Shown piece by piece: positions 28,401 to 36,626 of a DNA stretch of 64,000 nt (its first letter is position 1; each line of letters starts with the position of its first letter). Position numbers and translations under genes: made by a program. The stretch comes from Prosthecobacter sp. (GTDB lineage Bacteria; Verrucomicrobiota; Verrucomicrobiia; Verrucomicrobiales; Verrucomicrobiaceae), in contig JABARQ010000002.1 of the NCBI GenBank assembly GCA_019186985.1, forward strand, positions 43,745 through 107,744. Reading direction: 5' to 3'. The notes under the pieces were generated by a model that saw nothing but the letters and a program-made list of their open reading frames with translations, had not been told where the DNA came from and ran no database searches.

Positions 28401-29207
28401 CGATTTTCCGTCGCTGAACGCGACATGATACAGCGCATCCTTGTCCACCCGCGTGATCATGCCGCCGAAGACCTTTTCATCGACGGTGAGGCGCATGGGG
28501 ATGCGGTCGCGCTCGCCGCCGTCCGGCTCATTGACCAACAGGACCGCCTCCGCCGGCACGTCGCCTGCAAAGGCCGCCTCGACGACCAGGCGCGAACCCT
28601 TTTCGATTTCGACATCGCCGGGGGTGATCGTGGCCGCGTAGGCGGGTGCTTCCGGGGCGGGCGGGGTTTTTGCGGAGGCTGCGGCCCTGGGCCTGTGGTC
28701 GTGACGCCAGACCGAACGGCTTGAGATGAAGATGCAGGCGACCAGGAGCAGCGTGACGACGACCAGGTTGCGCGATCCCCAGGCGGCCTCGCGGCGGCCG
28801 AGGAGGAGTTTTTTCCAGTCCCTGGCGGCTGCGGCGTCGGAGCACTGGGAGATGACCCGCCTTTCCAGAAAGGTGGGTTCGGATTTTCCCAGCAGTTCGG
28901 CGGCTGTGACGGCCAGGCCGTTGAGCTCCGGGTCCTTTTTCTCCAGGACGCGTGCAAGCTCGACAGGGGAGGGCCTGCGGCGATGCCTCCACCATGAGAG
29001 GACGGCCGCCGCCGCGAGCGGCAGCATCAGGAGCGGCAGAAAGCGGACACGCACGCCTTTGGGCAGCCACTCAGGGTGCAGGCTGACGACCGCCAGGACC
29101 ATGCAGAGCGCAAGGTGGAAGAGGATGACGAAGCGCTGCCTCAGCAGCTTCTGGAGCGCTGCGGCGCTGTCCCGGAACTTTTCCCTGAGGATCTCGGCTT
29201 CGATCAT
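25470..29207 (-). CDS. DUF4175-type membrane protein with long coiled coil
   Basis: A 1245-residue protein. The ATG at 29207 (MIEAEILREKFRD) matches the usual DUF4175 start; the upstream extension overlaps the BatA-like gene. Two transmembrane helices near 25-75 and one near 165-180 are followed by beta-sandwich domains (about 190-530). A very long Gln/Glu/Lys-rich coiled coil spans about 600-930, and a Ser/Gly/Pro-rich low-complexity stretch about 1010-1140. The C-terminal RWADRLRNVEELL and NDLAPQADHLQLRIL segment is the conserved end of these proteins. The partners normally encoded nearby are BatA-like and GATase/vWA proteins, and here the BatA-like gene is immediately upstream (58 bp). A cell-envelope assembly or secretion role is suspected for the cluster, but its function is unknown. 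Confidence 0.85.
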   Translation of the reverse strand: MIEAEILREKFRDSAAALQKLLRQRFVILFHLALCMVLAVVSLHPEWLPKGVRVRFLPLLMLPLAAAAVLSWWRHRRRPSPVELARVLEKKDPELNGLAVTAAELLGKSEPTFLERRVISQCSDAAAARDWKKLLLGRREAAWGSRNLVVVTLLLVACIFISSRSVWRHDHRPRAAASAKTPPAPEAPAYAATITPGDVEIEKGSRLVVEAAFAGDVPAEAVLLVNEPDGGERDRIPMRLTVDEKVFGGMITRVDKDALYHVAFSDGKSREHRITTFVHPALERVDVKITPPAYTRLPSREIRNTMKVSAHEGSRIEFTLKVNKPVKDAELFGEDKTILPLKPSAADPTLLTATLGADRSQKWRVHLVDDRERANKNPPWITVTVQTNQLAKIEVVFPKRDVQVSQIQELPVEARVWDDLGVSRSGASFSIAGRTREVVFKHGPTAPAQKQEVKELLALEGESTQPRQLVSYHFWAEDTGPQGEVRRAMSDMFFAEVRHFEDIFREGDSPPGEPGKEPKGDTDKLVELQKQIVNATWRIVRETSAGKTMENAAPDAAVVHQSQGMALEQAKEAMEKAEDTQVKNALTEAWKSMKDALGPLEQAAEQKKRASLNQALAFEQGALEWLHQAQGREHMIMRSKSAKTASGKQKQMQNQLMNLELKQEEQRYEEEKQAGEEQSAEQQENLQVLNRLKELARRQEALAEKMKELQNQLAKAETEEKKEELQNQLKRLEEEQQQLLSDIDDLQQRMEKPENAASMAEAKQQLEQTREQVNDAAEKLKQEKLSEAASSATRAQRELEKMQEDFKQKTARRFTEEMKQMRQQAREVADKQRQISETLENQKTPDGPKDDTSASLDQMLKGGEVARQIQEQQEKVAGLLENMKRVSEQAEGSNPLLHRRLYEAVREARTGGLEEHLDEARMQSRYGQRAEAQEAERKAGSLVENLQQGVDKAAESVLGSETEALRMARAELDKLIDEAKEEGGKAAGEQTAPKEGSSPAEAGKKGSAAQDKPSSETASAGKNEEGRGASGQENSTASSTDKPASTESPDKTRPGQPNQKESMAQGQAQGAGEPSGNPSAGGRQRSSQQLAVDRSSQPRSPGERSLGGAAGASGGADDGDAFFFDQGAETMNNRPFTGDGYDRWADRLRNVEELLNQPDLRNEAAKVLDNAREMKINHDRNDLAPQADHLQLRILTPLVELRDRVAEELAKRDAKNPTVPIDRDPVPPAFRDLVKRYYQELGGGQ

Positions 29208-29265
29208 GGCTTGAACCTGGTTGGAGTGGTGGGCGGCGGCCTCGGCCGCGAGTGGGTGCTTTTGG

Positions 29266-31305
29266 TTAGGCGGGGCGGGGCCGTGCGGGTGTTGAAGGCC
29301 GGGTTCCGGCGGCAAGCCAGGTTTCCAGGGCGAGCAGCACGAGCAGAAGGGCAAGCAGCCAGGCCCAGGCGCGCTGGCGGCCCTCCTCCTCATTGAGGGC
29401 GAGCCGCTCCCTGGCGGCGGCACGGGCCGCCACCGAGGCGGCGTCCGCCTCGACACGGACGCCGAGTTCGCGCAGCACGGCCGGATCCATCGGTGCGACG
29501 CGCCCCTCGTCGGGAGCGATGTTGACGGCGAGCTGCTCCGAGGTGCCGCCGTCTCCGGAGAGGGTGAAAAGGCCCGGCATCCCGGCGCTGAAGCCTTCCC
29601 CAGGCTTCAGCGTGCGCGAGCCTCCGCCGGGCAAGGTGAGCGTGGTCCGGTTCTGGTTAGGCAGCAGGTCTCCGACCAGCCATGACGCAGGGCGTTCGTT
29701 GCGGAACCCGGCCGCCTCAAGCCAGCCATAGAGCAGCGGGACGAACTTGGTGCTGAGGGCGAGCTGGCTGTCCGCCGGGTGCCAGCCGCTGGTGAGCATC
29801 AGCAGGGTTCCGCGGCCATCGACGACCCGGGCGATCATGGCCGGGTCACCGTTGTCAAAACGTGCCGGGACCGTGAAGCCGCCGGCTGCAGGAGGGGTGA
29901 CGCGGCGATGATGCCAGAAGCGCAGCTTGGTGAAGTCGCGCAGGCGTTCATCGTCGAAGGGACGGAGCAGGGGATGGGAGGTGTCCACCTCGGCCAGCAT
30001 GGCATAATCTTCCGACGGGCCGGCCGGGAGCTGGCTGATCTTCCAGCCTGCGGCGGCGGCTCCGGTCAGGGTTTCAAGGTCCCCGGGCGTGGTGCGATCC
30101 GTGATCACGGCGACCACAAACCCGCCTGAGCTGAGGTAGTCGCGCAGGCTGGCCTTTGGCAGCGGGCCGGCGAGGAAGACCATCTGAACATCTTCAGGAA
30201 GGGGGGCGGTGCTTTCCGGCAGCACGATGAGTTCAGGCCGAAGAACCGGCGTCGGCTGCAGCGCGCGGCTGAGGTAAAAAAGCGGGCTGGAGGCCTCGTT
30301 ACGCGTTTTGTCATCACCGATGAAGGCGATCTTCACCTTTCTTGGCTGCGGGGGGGCGATGTGGACCGTGTTGTCAAAGTCCCAGGCGTCACCGTTCAGG
30401 GTGACGGAAGAACCGGGCTGGGGAACACTGATGACCCGGCTGGCGCCGGGAGGAAGATGACCGTTGATCGGCGGTGTGGTATGGAGGCTGAATTCCGAAA
30501 CCTTGGAGCCGCGGGTGTTGCTGACCCTGAGGCGAGTCATGCCCGGCGAGGCTGCCTTTCCGGAGGTTTCAGGCGCGTTTGCGGCGAGTGACAGCGTGAG
30601 GTTGTCGAAATCCGGGGCCTCGATCCGGTGGACCTCGACAGTGATGTTTTCCGGCCAGACCTGGCTGCGCAGGGCCTCGATGTCCGAGCCTTCCTGCAGG
30701 TCTGAGATGAGGACGATGCGCCGGGTCATGCCGCGCAGGTCCGGTGTGCGGCTGAAGATTGCGCAGGCCTCGACCAGCGCAGAGCCGAGGTTGGTGGAGG
30801 ACCAGCCGGCCTGAAGCTCCGCAAGCCTCTGCTTCAATGACGAAGTCCGGGCCGAGGCGGAGGTTCTGTCTTCATCGAAGGACCAGAGCAGGCGCAGGTC
30901 CTTCGCAAAGAGGGCGACCGCCGCCCGGTCACCGGATTCAAGTCTGGAGATGCGCCGCAGGGCTTCATCCCCGGCCAGCCGCCAGAGGTCCCCGCGCCGC
31001 ATGGAGGCGCTGTCATCCAGAAGAAGGAGCGTGGCGTTGCGAGGAGCGGTGGAGGCATCGTTTTCAGCACGCCAGACAGGCCGTGCAAACATCAGCGCCA
31101 GCAGGATGAGGAGGAGGCAGCGCAGGAGGAGAAGGAGCCAGTTTTCCAGCCTTCTGCGGCTGACCGGCACGGGCGTCTGCGCCTCCAGAAACATCAGGGA
31201 GCTGAATTCCACCCGGTCCTGCGGCGGCCGGCGGCGCAGATGCATCAGAATCGGCGCGATGACCGCGCCGGCGCCGAGCAGGTAGAGGGGGAAGAGCCAG
31301 GTCAT
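29266..31305 (-). CDS. BatA-like membrane protein with vWA domain
   Basis: A 679-residue protein. The ATG at 31305 begins MTWLFPLYLLGAGAVIAPIL, the typical BatA N-terminal helix followed by HLRRRPP and a second helix near 55-75. A vWA domain with MIDAS-like DDSAS follows (about 85-260), then a beta-sandwich, a GATase-like Rossmann segment (VIVLPESTAPLP, SGGFVVAVIT) and a C-terminal transmembrane helix (about 650-670). It is the first gene of a BatA-DUF4175 pair on the minus strand. MoxR and DUF58 genes, the usual upstream partners, are absent and the divergent neighbour is a DUF1549 gene. Confidence 0.85.
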   Translation of the reverse strand: MTWLFPLYLLGAGAVIAPILMHLRRRPPQDRVEFSSLMFLEAQTPVPVSRRRLENWLLLLLRCLLLILLALMFARPVWRAENDASTAPRNATLLLLDDSASMRRGDLWRLAGDEALRRISRLESGDRAAVALFAKDLRLLWSFDEDRTSASARTSSLKQRLAELQAGWSSTNLGSALVEACAIFSRTPDLRGMTRRIVLISDLQEGSDIEALRSQVWPENITVEVHRIEAPDFDNLTLSLAANAPETSGKAASPGMTRLRVSNTRGSKVSEFSLHTTPPINGHLPPGASRVISVPQPGSSVTLNGDAWDFDNTVHIAPPQPRKVKIAFIGDDKTRNEASSPLFYLSRALQPTPVLRPELIVLPESTAPLPEDVQMVFLAGPLPKASLRDYLSSGGFVVAVITDRTTPGDLETLTGAAAAGWKISQLPAGPSEDYAMLAEVDTSHPLLRPFDDERLRDFTKLRFWHHRRVTPPAAGGFTVPARFDNGDPAMIARVVDGRGTLLMLTSGWHPADSQLALSTKFVPLLYGWLEAAGFRNERPASWLVGDLLPNQNRTTLTLPGGGSRTLKPGEGFSAGMPGLFTLSGDGGTSEQLAVNIAPDEGRVAPMDPAVLRELGVRVEADAASVAARAAARERLALNEEEGRQRAWAWLLALLLVLLALETWLAAGTRPSTPARPRPA

Positions 31306-31519
31306 GAAGGTAGGATGCGACAATCCTGCGAGCAAAAGCAAAACCAATCCGGCGGGAATCGGCGCAGCGGGAGATAGAACGCTGGGGCAGGCGTCCTGCT
31401 GGCATTGAATCGGCGGGGGGCGGGCCCGGCGCACGGACAAGCCCGGCCGGACTAACCTTCTTTTTTGCAAAAGATTGCGCGCGTCCTGCCGTTTCAGGCG
31501 CCGAAAGCCTTCCCGTGCC

Positions 31520-33676
31520 ATGAAGACCACCCCCCTCCTGCTTTCTGCAACCCTGCTTGCCTGCTGCCTCCAGGCCGCCGTGCTTCCCGAGGCTGCCAGG
31601 GTCGACCAGCTGCTCGCCGAAGGCTGGAAGAAGAACGGCCTGCAGGCCAATGCTCCCGCGCCTGACGAGGTGATCGTGCGCCGGCTCTACCTCGACATCG
31701 CCGGGCGCATCCCGACCGTGGAGGAGACGGAGTCCTTCCTGCGCTCCAACGACCCGCAGAAGCGTGCGAAGCTGATCGACCAGCTGCTCGCCGGCGACGG
31801 TTTCACGAGCCACATGTTCAACTACTGGGCGGACGTGCTGCGCATGACGGACAACGTCAAGGGCAGGCTCACGGCCGAGGCCTATGAGGAGTGGATGAAG
31901 AAGCAGCTCAAGGCCAACACGCCCTATGATGAAATGGTGCGCAGGCTCATCACCACCGAGGGCGGCACCTGGGACAGCGGCAGCATCGGCTTCTGGATGC
32001 GCGACGAGAACAAGCTCGACCACCTGGCCTACACCGTTCAGGTCTTTCTTGGCACCAGCATCGTCTGCGCCCAGTGCCACGACCACCCCTTCGACAAATG
32101 GTCGCAGATGGACTACTACGGCATGGCTGCGTTCACCTACGGCATGAACACGCGGGGAGGCGGTAACGACTACCTCAAGTTCAAGAAGCCGGGTGAGCTG
32201 GACAAGGAGGCCATGAAGGCCATGACCAAGGAGGAGCGGAAGGAGTACGCCAAAAAGATGCGTTCGGACAAGGAGCAGCAGCCCAAGGTGGACAAGGAGC
32301 AGCTCAACCAGGTGCGCCAGGTCATGGGCGACGTGATGAAGCCGCTGCGCTACACCAACATCAGCTGGCAGGACGGAAAGCTGCCCGCGCTTCCGCATGA
32401 CTACAAGTACAGCAACGGCAGGCCTGGTCAGCAGATCCAGCCCAAGGTCATGTTTGGTCATGAGGCCGCGCCGCTGGGAGGCGAGACCACGCTGGCCGCC
32501 TTTGCGCGCTGGATGACCAGCCCGGAGAATCCGCGCTTCACCACCGTCATCGCCAACCGCATGTGGAAGAAGGTCTTCGGCCTCGGGCTCATCGAGCCTG
32601 TTGATGAAATGACGGACTCCACCGTCGCCTCCAACCCTGCGCTCATGGAGTATCTTGCGAGGCTGATGATCGAGAAGAAGTACAGCCTGAAATCCTTCCT
32701 GCGCGTGCTTTACAACACAGAGGCCTACCAGGGCATGGCCAGCACCCGGGAGGTGGCGGTTGGCGACACCTATCACTTCACCGGCCCGCTTCTGCGCCGC
32801 ATGAGCGCCGAGCAGGTCTGGGACTCGCTGGTGACGCTCACCGCCGGCAACGTCGATGACATGGTCGACACGGACAACGACCGCCTGCACCAGTATCTGG
32901 ACGACCTGGCCTTCTTCCTGAACACCGTGAAGTCCAAGGGGGTGGAGGGGCTGATCCAGGTCTCGAAGGATGCCTCCGCACGCCTTGCGGCCAACCAGAA
33001 GGAGCTCGCCGACATGCGCGCCCGGCTTGCCGCAGGCAAGGAAAAGGAGGGCGGCATGAGCGCCATCGACAGCAAGCAGCTGGCGCAGCAGGCCAGCAGG
33101 CTCCGTCGCGAGGCGGGCCAGGACATTCTGGAGGCATTGCTCGGCGAGGACCGTGCCAGCGACCTGCGCCGCGGCTACAACGCCAGGCAGGCTGACTCGA
33201 AGAAGGCTCCGATGATCGACAAGGAAAAGCTTGCCAGCATGGGCAAGGCCGAGCGGAAGCGCTACCTGGACGAGCTGAAGAAGACCGCGAAGAACGTGCA
33301 GGGCTTGAACGTCCGCGCCTCCGAGCTGCCAAGCCCGGCGCGTGCGGGACACCTGCTGCGCACCTTCGGGCAGAGCGACCGTGAGGTGATTGAAAACGCC
33401 AGCGCCGACGCCTCGGTGCCCCAGGCGCTCACCCTGCTCAACGGCCCGGTCGTGCAGGCCGTCACCAGCCCGGTGTCGAGCCTCAGCCTGCATCTTGGCA
33501 AGGCCGGCTCCGCCGAACAAAAGATGGATCTGCTTTACACCGCGCTGCTCAGCCGCAGGCCGACGAGCCAGGAGCGCGCGGTTCTTTCCGGAGTTCTCGC
33601 CGAGCGCGGCCCCCGCGCCGTCGAGGACGTCACCCACGCGCTGCTGACAGGATCGCAGTTCCTCTTCATCCAGTAG
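31520..33676 (+). CDS. DUF1549/DUF1553 exported protein
   Basis: A 718-residue exported protein. The ATG at 31520 opens a signal peptide (TTPLLLSATLLACCLQAA). The DUF1549 domain (about 25-230) includes RRLYLDIAGRIPT and a haem-type CAQCH motif in VCAQCHDHPFDKW. The DUF1553 domain (about 320-718) includes RFTTVIANRMWKKVFG, VDEMTDST, LLRRMSAEQVWDSLV and the C-terminal LTGSQFLFIQ. A Lys-rich insert separates them. The pair DUF1549/DUF1553 plus DUF1501 is a widely conserved but functionally undefined module of Planctomycetes and Verrucomicrobia; the CxxCH has been taken as a possible c-type haem site. DUF1501 follows after 37 bp. Confidence 0.92.
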   Translation: MKTTPLLLSATLLACCLQAAVLPEAARVDQLLAEGWKKNGLQANAPAPDEVIVRRLYLDIAGRIPTVEETESFLRSNDPQKRAKLIDQLLAGDGFTSHMFNYWADVLRMTDNVKGRLTAEAYEEWMKKQLKANTPYDEMVRRLITTEGGTWDSGSIGFWMRDENKLDHLAYTVQVFLGTSIVCAQCHDHPFDKWSQMDYYGMAAFTYGMNTRGGGNDYLKFKKPGELDKEAMKAMTKEERKEYAKKMRSDKEQQPKVDKEQLNQVRQVMGDVMKPLRYTNISWQDGKLPALPHDYKYSNGRPGQQIQPKVMFGHEAAPLGGETTLAAFARWMTSPENPRFTTVIANRMWKKVFGLGLIEPVDEMTDSTVASNPALMEYLARLMIEKKYSLKSFLRVLYNTEAYQGMASTREVAVGDTYHFTGPLLRRMSAEQVWDSLVTLTAGNVDDMVDTDNDRLHQYLDDLAFFLNTVKSKGVEGLIQVSKDASARLAANQKELADMRARLAAGKEKEGGMSAIDSKQLAQQASRLRREAGQDILEALLGEDRASDLRRGYNARQADSKKAPMIDKEKLASMGKAERKRYLDELKKTAKNVQGLNVRASELPSPARAGHLLRTFGQSDREVIENASADASVPQALTLLNGPVVQAVTSPVSSLSLHLGKAGSAEQKMDLLYTALLSRRPTSQERAVLSGVLAERGPRAVEDVTHALLTGSQFLFIQ

Positions 33677-33713
33677 GCAGGGCAGCCCCCGTTCATTCAG
33701 AAAGGACCCATCC

Positions 33714-35009
33714 ATGAATCCGACACGTTTCACCACTGACGACTCCAGCCGGCGCGACTTCGTGCTCGGGCTCGCCAGGTCCTGCCTGGGCGTCTCCATG
33801 CTGCCGCTGCTTGAGGGCAGGGCGGGCGCCATCTTTGACGGCAGCTCCAGGGCGAAGCAGGTGCCGACCGCCCGCAACGTGATCTACCTCTACATGTCCG
33901 GAGGCATGACGCATCTAGACACCTTTGGCTGCGTGCCCGGCGCCGACACCATGGGCGAGACGCAGGTGATCAGGACCAGCGCCGACGGCATCCAGATCGG
34001 GGGCGGCCTGCCGACGGTGGCGAAGTTCATGCATCGTGCCACGGTGATCAACGGCCTGACCAGCACCCAGGGCGCGCATGAGCAGGGCAACTACTTTCAG
34101 CACACCAGCTACACACTGAGGGGCGGCACACGGCATCCGACCATGGGGGCCTGGCTGCAGAAGTTCCAGGGCAAGGGCAATCCTGACCTTCCCGGCACGG
34201 TGGTGATCAGTGACAACAGCAAGCACCCGGGCGGCGGGTTCTTCGAGGCTTCCTTCCAGCCTCTGGTGATCAACGATCCCTCCACCGGCCTTCAGAACAG
34301 CCGGCGTCTGGCCGGTCTCAGTGAAGGCGACTTTGACTACCGCCTCGGCCTCAGCGCACGCCTGAACTCCGGGTTTGAGAAGGCCTACGACCAAAGCGCC
34401 GTCCGCGCCTACGCCGATGTCTATCGCGAGGCGGTGCGGGTGATGAAAAGCGCCGACCTCACGGCCTTTGACCTGTCCAGCGAGCCTGCGGAGCTCCAGG
34501 AGCGCTACGGCAGCGGCAAGTTCGGCCAGGGCTGCCTGCTGGCGCGCCGCCTGCTTGAGCATGGAGTTCGTTATGTCGAGGTCGGCAACGGCGGCTGGGA
34601 CATGCACCAGGAGATCTACTCACGCCTTCCGGAGAAGATATCCGAGCTCGACCAGGCCCTGGGGGCGCTCCTGGGCGACCTGGAGTCGCGCGGCCTGCTG
34701 GAGGAGACGCTGGTGGTGCTGACGACCGAGTTCGGCCGCACGCCGAAGATCAACCAGAACGCCGGACGTGACCATTACCCGAAGGCCTTCTCCAGCGTGC
34801 TCTGGGGCGGTGGTGTCAAAGCTGGTTATGTCCATGGCAGGACCGACAGGGGCATCGAGGTCACCGAGGGCAAGGTGAGCGTTCCCGACTTCAATGCGAG
34901 CATTGGCTACGCCCTGGGCCTGCCGCTTGACCAGGTGCTGTTCTCGCCGAACAAGCGTCCCTTCACCGTCGCGGACAAGGGCCAGCCCGTGATTGACCTA
35001 TTTGCGTGA
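33714..35009 (+). CDS. DUF1501 Tat-exported protein
   Basis: A 431-residue protein of the DUF1501 family (sulfatase-like alkaline phosphatase fold). A twin-arginine signal, SRRDFVLGLARSCLGV, has Arg13-Arg14, so it should be exported folded through Tat. Family segments include VIYLYMSGGMTHLDTF, the HEQGNYFQHTSY region, VRYVEVGNGGWDMH and TEFGRTPKINQNAGRDHYP. A clear Shine-Dalgarno AAAGGA lies about 9 nt before the ATG. It is co-transcribed with the DUF1549 gene and is its usual partner. Confidence 0.92.
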   Translation: MNPTRFTTDDSSRRDFVLGLARSCLGVSMLPLLEGRAGAIFDGSSRAKQVPTARNVIYLYMSGGMTHLDTFGCVPGADTMGETQVIRTSADGIQIGGGLPTVAKFMHRATVINGLTSTQGAHEQGNYFQHTSYTLRGGTRHPTMGAWLQKFQGKGNPDLPGTVVISDNSKHPGGGFFEASFQPLVINDPSTGLQNSRRLAGLSEGDFDYRLGLSARLNSGFEKAYDQSAVRAYADVYREAVRVMKSADLTAFDLSSEPAELQERYGSGKFGQGCLLARRLLEHGVRYVEVGNGGWDMHQEIYSRLPEKISELDQALGALLGDLESRGLLEETLVVLTTEFGRTPKINQNAGRDHYPKAFSSVLWGGGVKAGYVHGRTDRGIEVTEGKVSVPDFNASIGYALGLPLDQVLFSPNKRPFTVADKGQPVIDLFA

Positions 35010-35079
35010 TTCACGCGGAGCCGCCGCATTTCACCTTGTCGCAGGCCGCCTCCCATGCAGCCTGGAGGCTGTGTTTCTG

Positions 35080-36486
35080 ATGCCCCGAACCGTCCTTGTC
35101 GTCACGCTGTGCCCGCTGCTGAGCGGCTGTGGACTTCTGCCACCGCTGGGTGCGGGCAGGATGAAGGAGGACGTGGGGAGCCTGCACGCCACGGCTCCGG
35201 AAAAGTGGAGCGCCCTGCCAAAGATCGAGGCCTCGGCGGCGACGGGATGGCTGGGTGAGTTCAACAGCGCGGACCTTCGCCGGCTGGTTGACCGGACGAT
35301 CGAGGCGAACCCGAGCCTCAAGGCGGCTGCCGCGCGTCTGACCCAGGCCCGGGCGGAGACGGTGCAGGCGGGTGCCGCCCTTTACCCGGAGATCGCCGGC
35401 AGCTTTGGGGCAAGCCGTCAGCAGGCGCCTGCCGGGCAGCGATTTACGGGTCTGAACCTCATCAACAACCGGTTCAGGCTGCCGCTGAACGTCTCCTGGG
35501 AGGTCGATCTCTGGGGACGGGTCGCCGACCAGCGCCGTGCGGCCAAGGCGCGTCAGTTTGCCGCCGAGGAGGATTATCACGGAGCGCGGCTTTCTCTGGC
35601 CGCCAGCACGGTGCGGACGGCGGTCACGCTGGCGGAGGCGCAGGCGCAGCTCACCCTGGCCGAGGAGAACGTCAGCACACGCCGGATGCAGCAGGTGATT
35701 TTGGAACGGCAGATGGAGCGCGGGCTGGATCCGGACCGGGCGGCCCTGGACGTCTCCCTGGGCAGGGCGGACCTGGCCCGCGCGGAAGCGACCGTGCAGC
35801 AGCGCCGGGCGGCGGTGGATCAGTCCCGGCGTGCCCTGGAAGTGCTCATGGGCGGTTATCCCGCCGGAGCCGAGCGCGGCCTGGGTGGACTGCCGTCGTT
35901 AAAGCGGGCCGTGCCTGCCGGGCTGCCCTCCGAACTGCTCCTGCGCCGGCCGGACCTGCGCGCCGCCGAACGGCGCCTGGAGTCGGCCCTTCACCTCGAG
36001 AGTGCGGCAAAAAAGGCCTTTTTGCCCAGCATCCGCCTGACAGGGGAGTACGGCCGCACCTCTCAGGAAACGGATGATCTCCTGGTGCCTGAGGCGGCCA
36101 TGTGGAGCATTGCCAGCAACATCACCCAGAGCTTTTTCCAGGGCGGCCGCATCCTGGCCACGGTCAGGCAGACCCGGGCCCGCTACGAGGAGCAGCTTCA
36201 GACCTATGCCAACAGCGTCCTGACGGCCTTCCAGGAGGTCGAAACCGCGCTGGCAGCGGATGTTTTTCTCAGGGATCAGGCTGAAGCCCTGGCCCGGACA
36301 GCGGCGGAGGCCGAGCGTTCGGAAACCCTGGCCCGGGGACAGTATGAAAAGGGGCTGACGGACGTGCTGACCCTCCTGGATGCCCGGCAGAGGGCCTTTG
36401 ATGCCCGCAGCGCTTTGAACGCCGTGCAGGCGCAGCGCCTGCGCAACCGGGCGGACCTGCATCTGGCTCTTGGCGGTGAGTTTTAA
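35080..36486 (+). CDS. NodT-type outer-membrane efflux lipoprotein (TolC family)
   Basis: A 468-residue outer-membrane channel subunit of the RND factor NodT family. The ATG at 35080 gives a lipoprotein signal with lipobox LLSGC and follows a GGAGG at 35064-35068; longer in-frame starts lack this. Two OEP repeats are evident, each with the long helical pattern (LKAAAARLTQARAETVQAGA and LRAAERRLESALHLESAAKK) and beta-strand segments (WEVDLWGRV, ASNITQSFFQGGR). Such proteins form the trimeric exit duct for tripartite pumps. No membrane-fusion or inner-membrane pump gene is adjacent, so its partners must lie elsewhere. Confidence 0.9.
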   Translation: MPRTVLVVTLCPLLSGCGLLPPLGAGRMKEDVGSLHATAPEKWSALPKIEASAATGWLGEFNSADLRRLVDRTIEANPSLKAAAARLTQARAETVQAGAALYPEIAGSFGASRQQAPAGQRFTGLNLINNRFRLPLNVSWEVDLWGRVADQRRAAKARQFAAEEDYHGARLSLAASTVRTAVTLAEAQAQLTLAEENVSTRRMQQVILERQMERGLDPDRAALDVSLGRADLARAEATVQQRRAAVDQSRRALEVLMGGYPAGAERGLGGLPSLKRAVPAGLPSELLLRRPDLRAAERRLESALHLESAAKKAFLPSIRLTGEYGRTSQETDDLLVPEAAMWSIASNITQSFFQGGRILATVRQTRARYEEQLQTYANSVLTAFQEVETALAADVFLRDQAEALARTAAEAERSETLARGQYEKGLTDVLTLLDARQRAFDARSALNAVQAQRLRNRADLHLALGGEF

Positions 36487-36530
36487 GCGGCAAAAGTTTT
36501 CTCCAAAACCAGGAAAAAACTCTTCCCGGC

Positions 36531-36546
36531 TGGCATGGGCTGTGCT
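36531..36546 (+). promoter_or_regulatory. sigma-54 (-24/-12) promoter candidate for glutamine synthetase
   Basis: TGGCATG, four bases, then GTGCT matches the sigma-54 consensus TGGCACG-N4-TTGCW at 10 of 12 defined positions and has the invariant GG-N10-GC. It lies 80 bp upstream of the glutamine synthetase ATG, in the only gap between it and the efflux gene. Confidence 0.6.
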
Positions 36547-36626
36547 CTATCGAAGCATCGCTTCCACGGGGAGGTTTGCATCCAACCCGTCAGGCAACCT
36601 CAAACCCAAGTCGAAACACCACAACC

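Noticed and set aside
31064..33877. 937-codon minus-strand frame across the DUF1549 gene
   Set aside because: It runs antisense through a well-supported gene and part of the BatA-like gene; the sequence is Leu/Val/Ala/Arg-rich with no domain.
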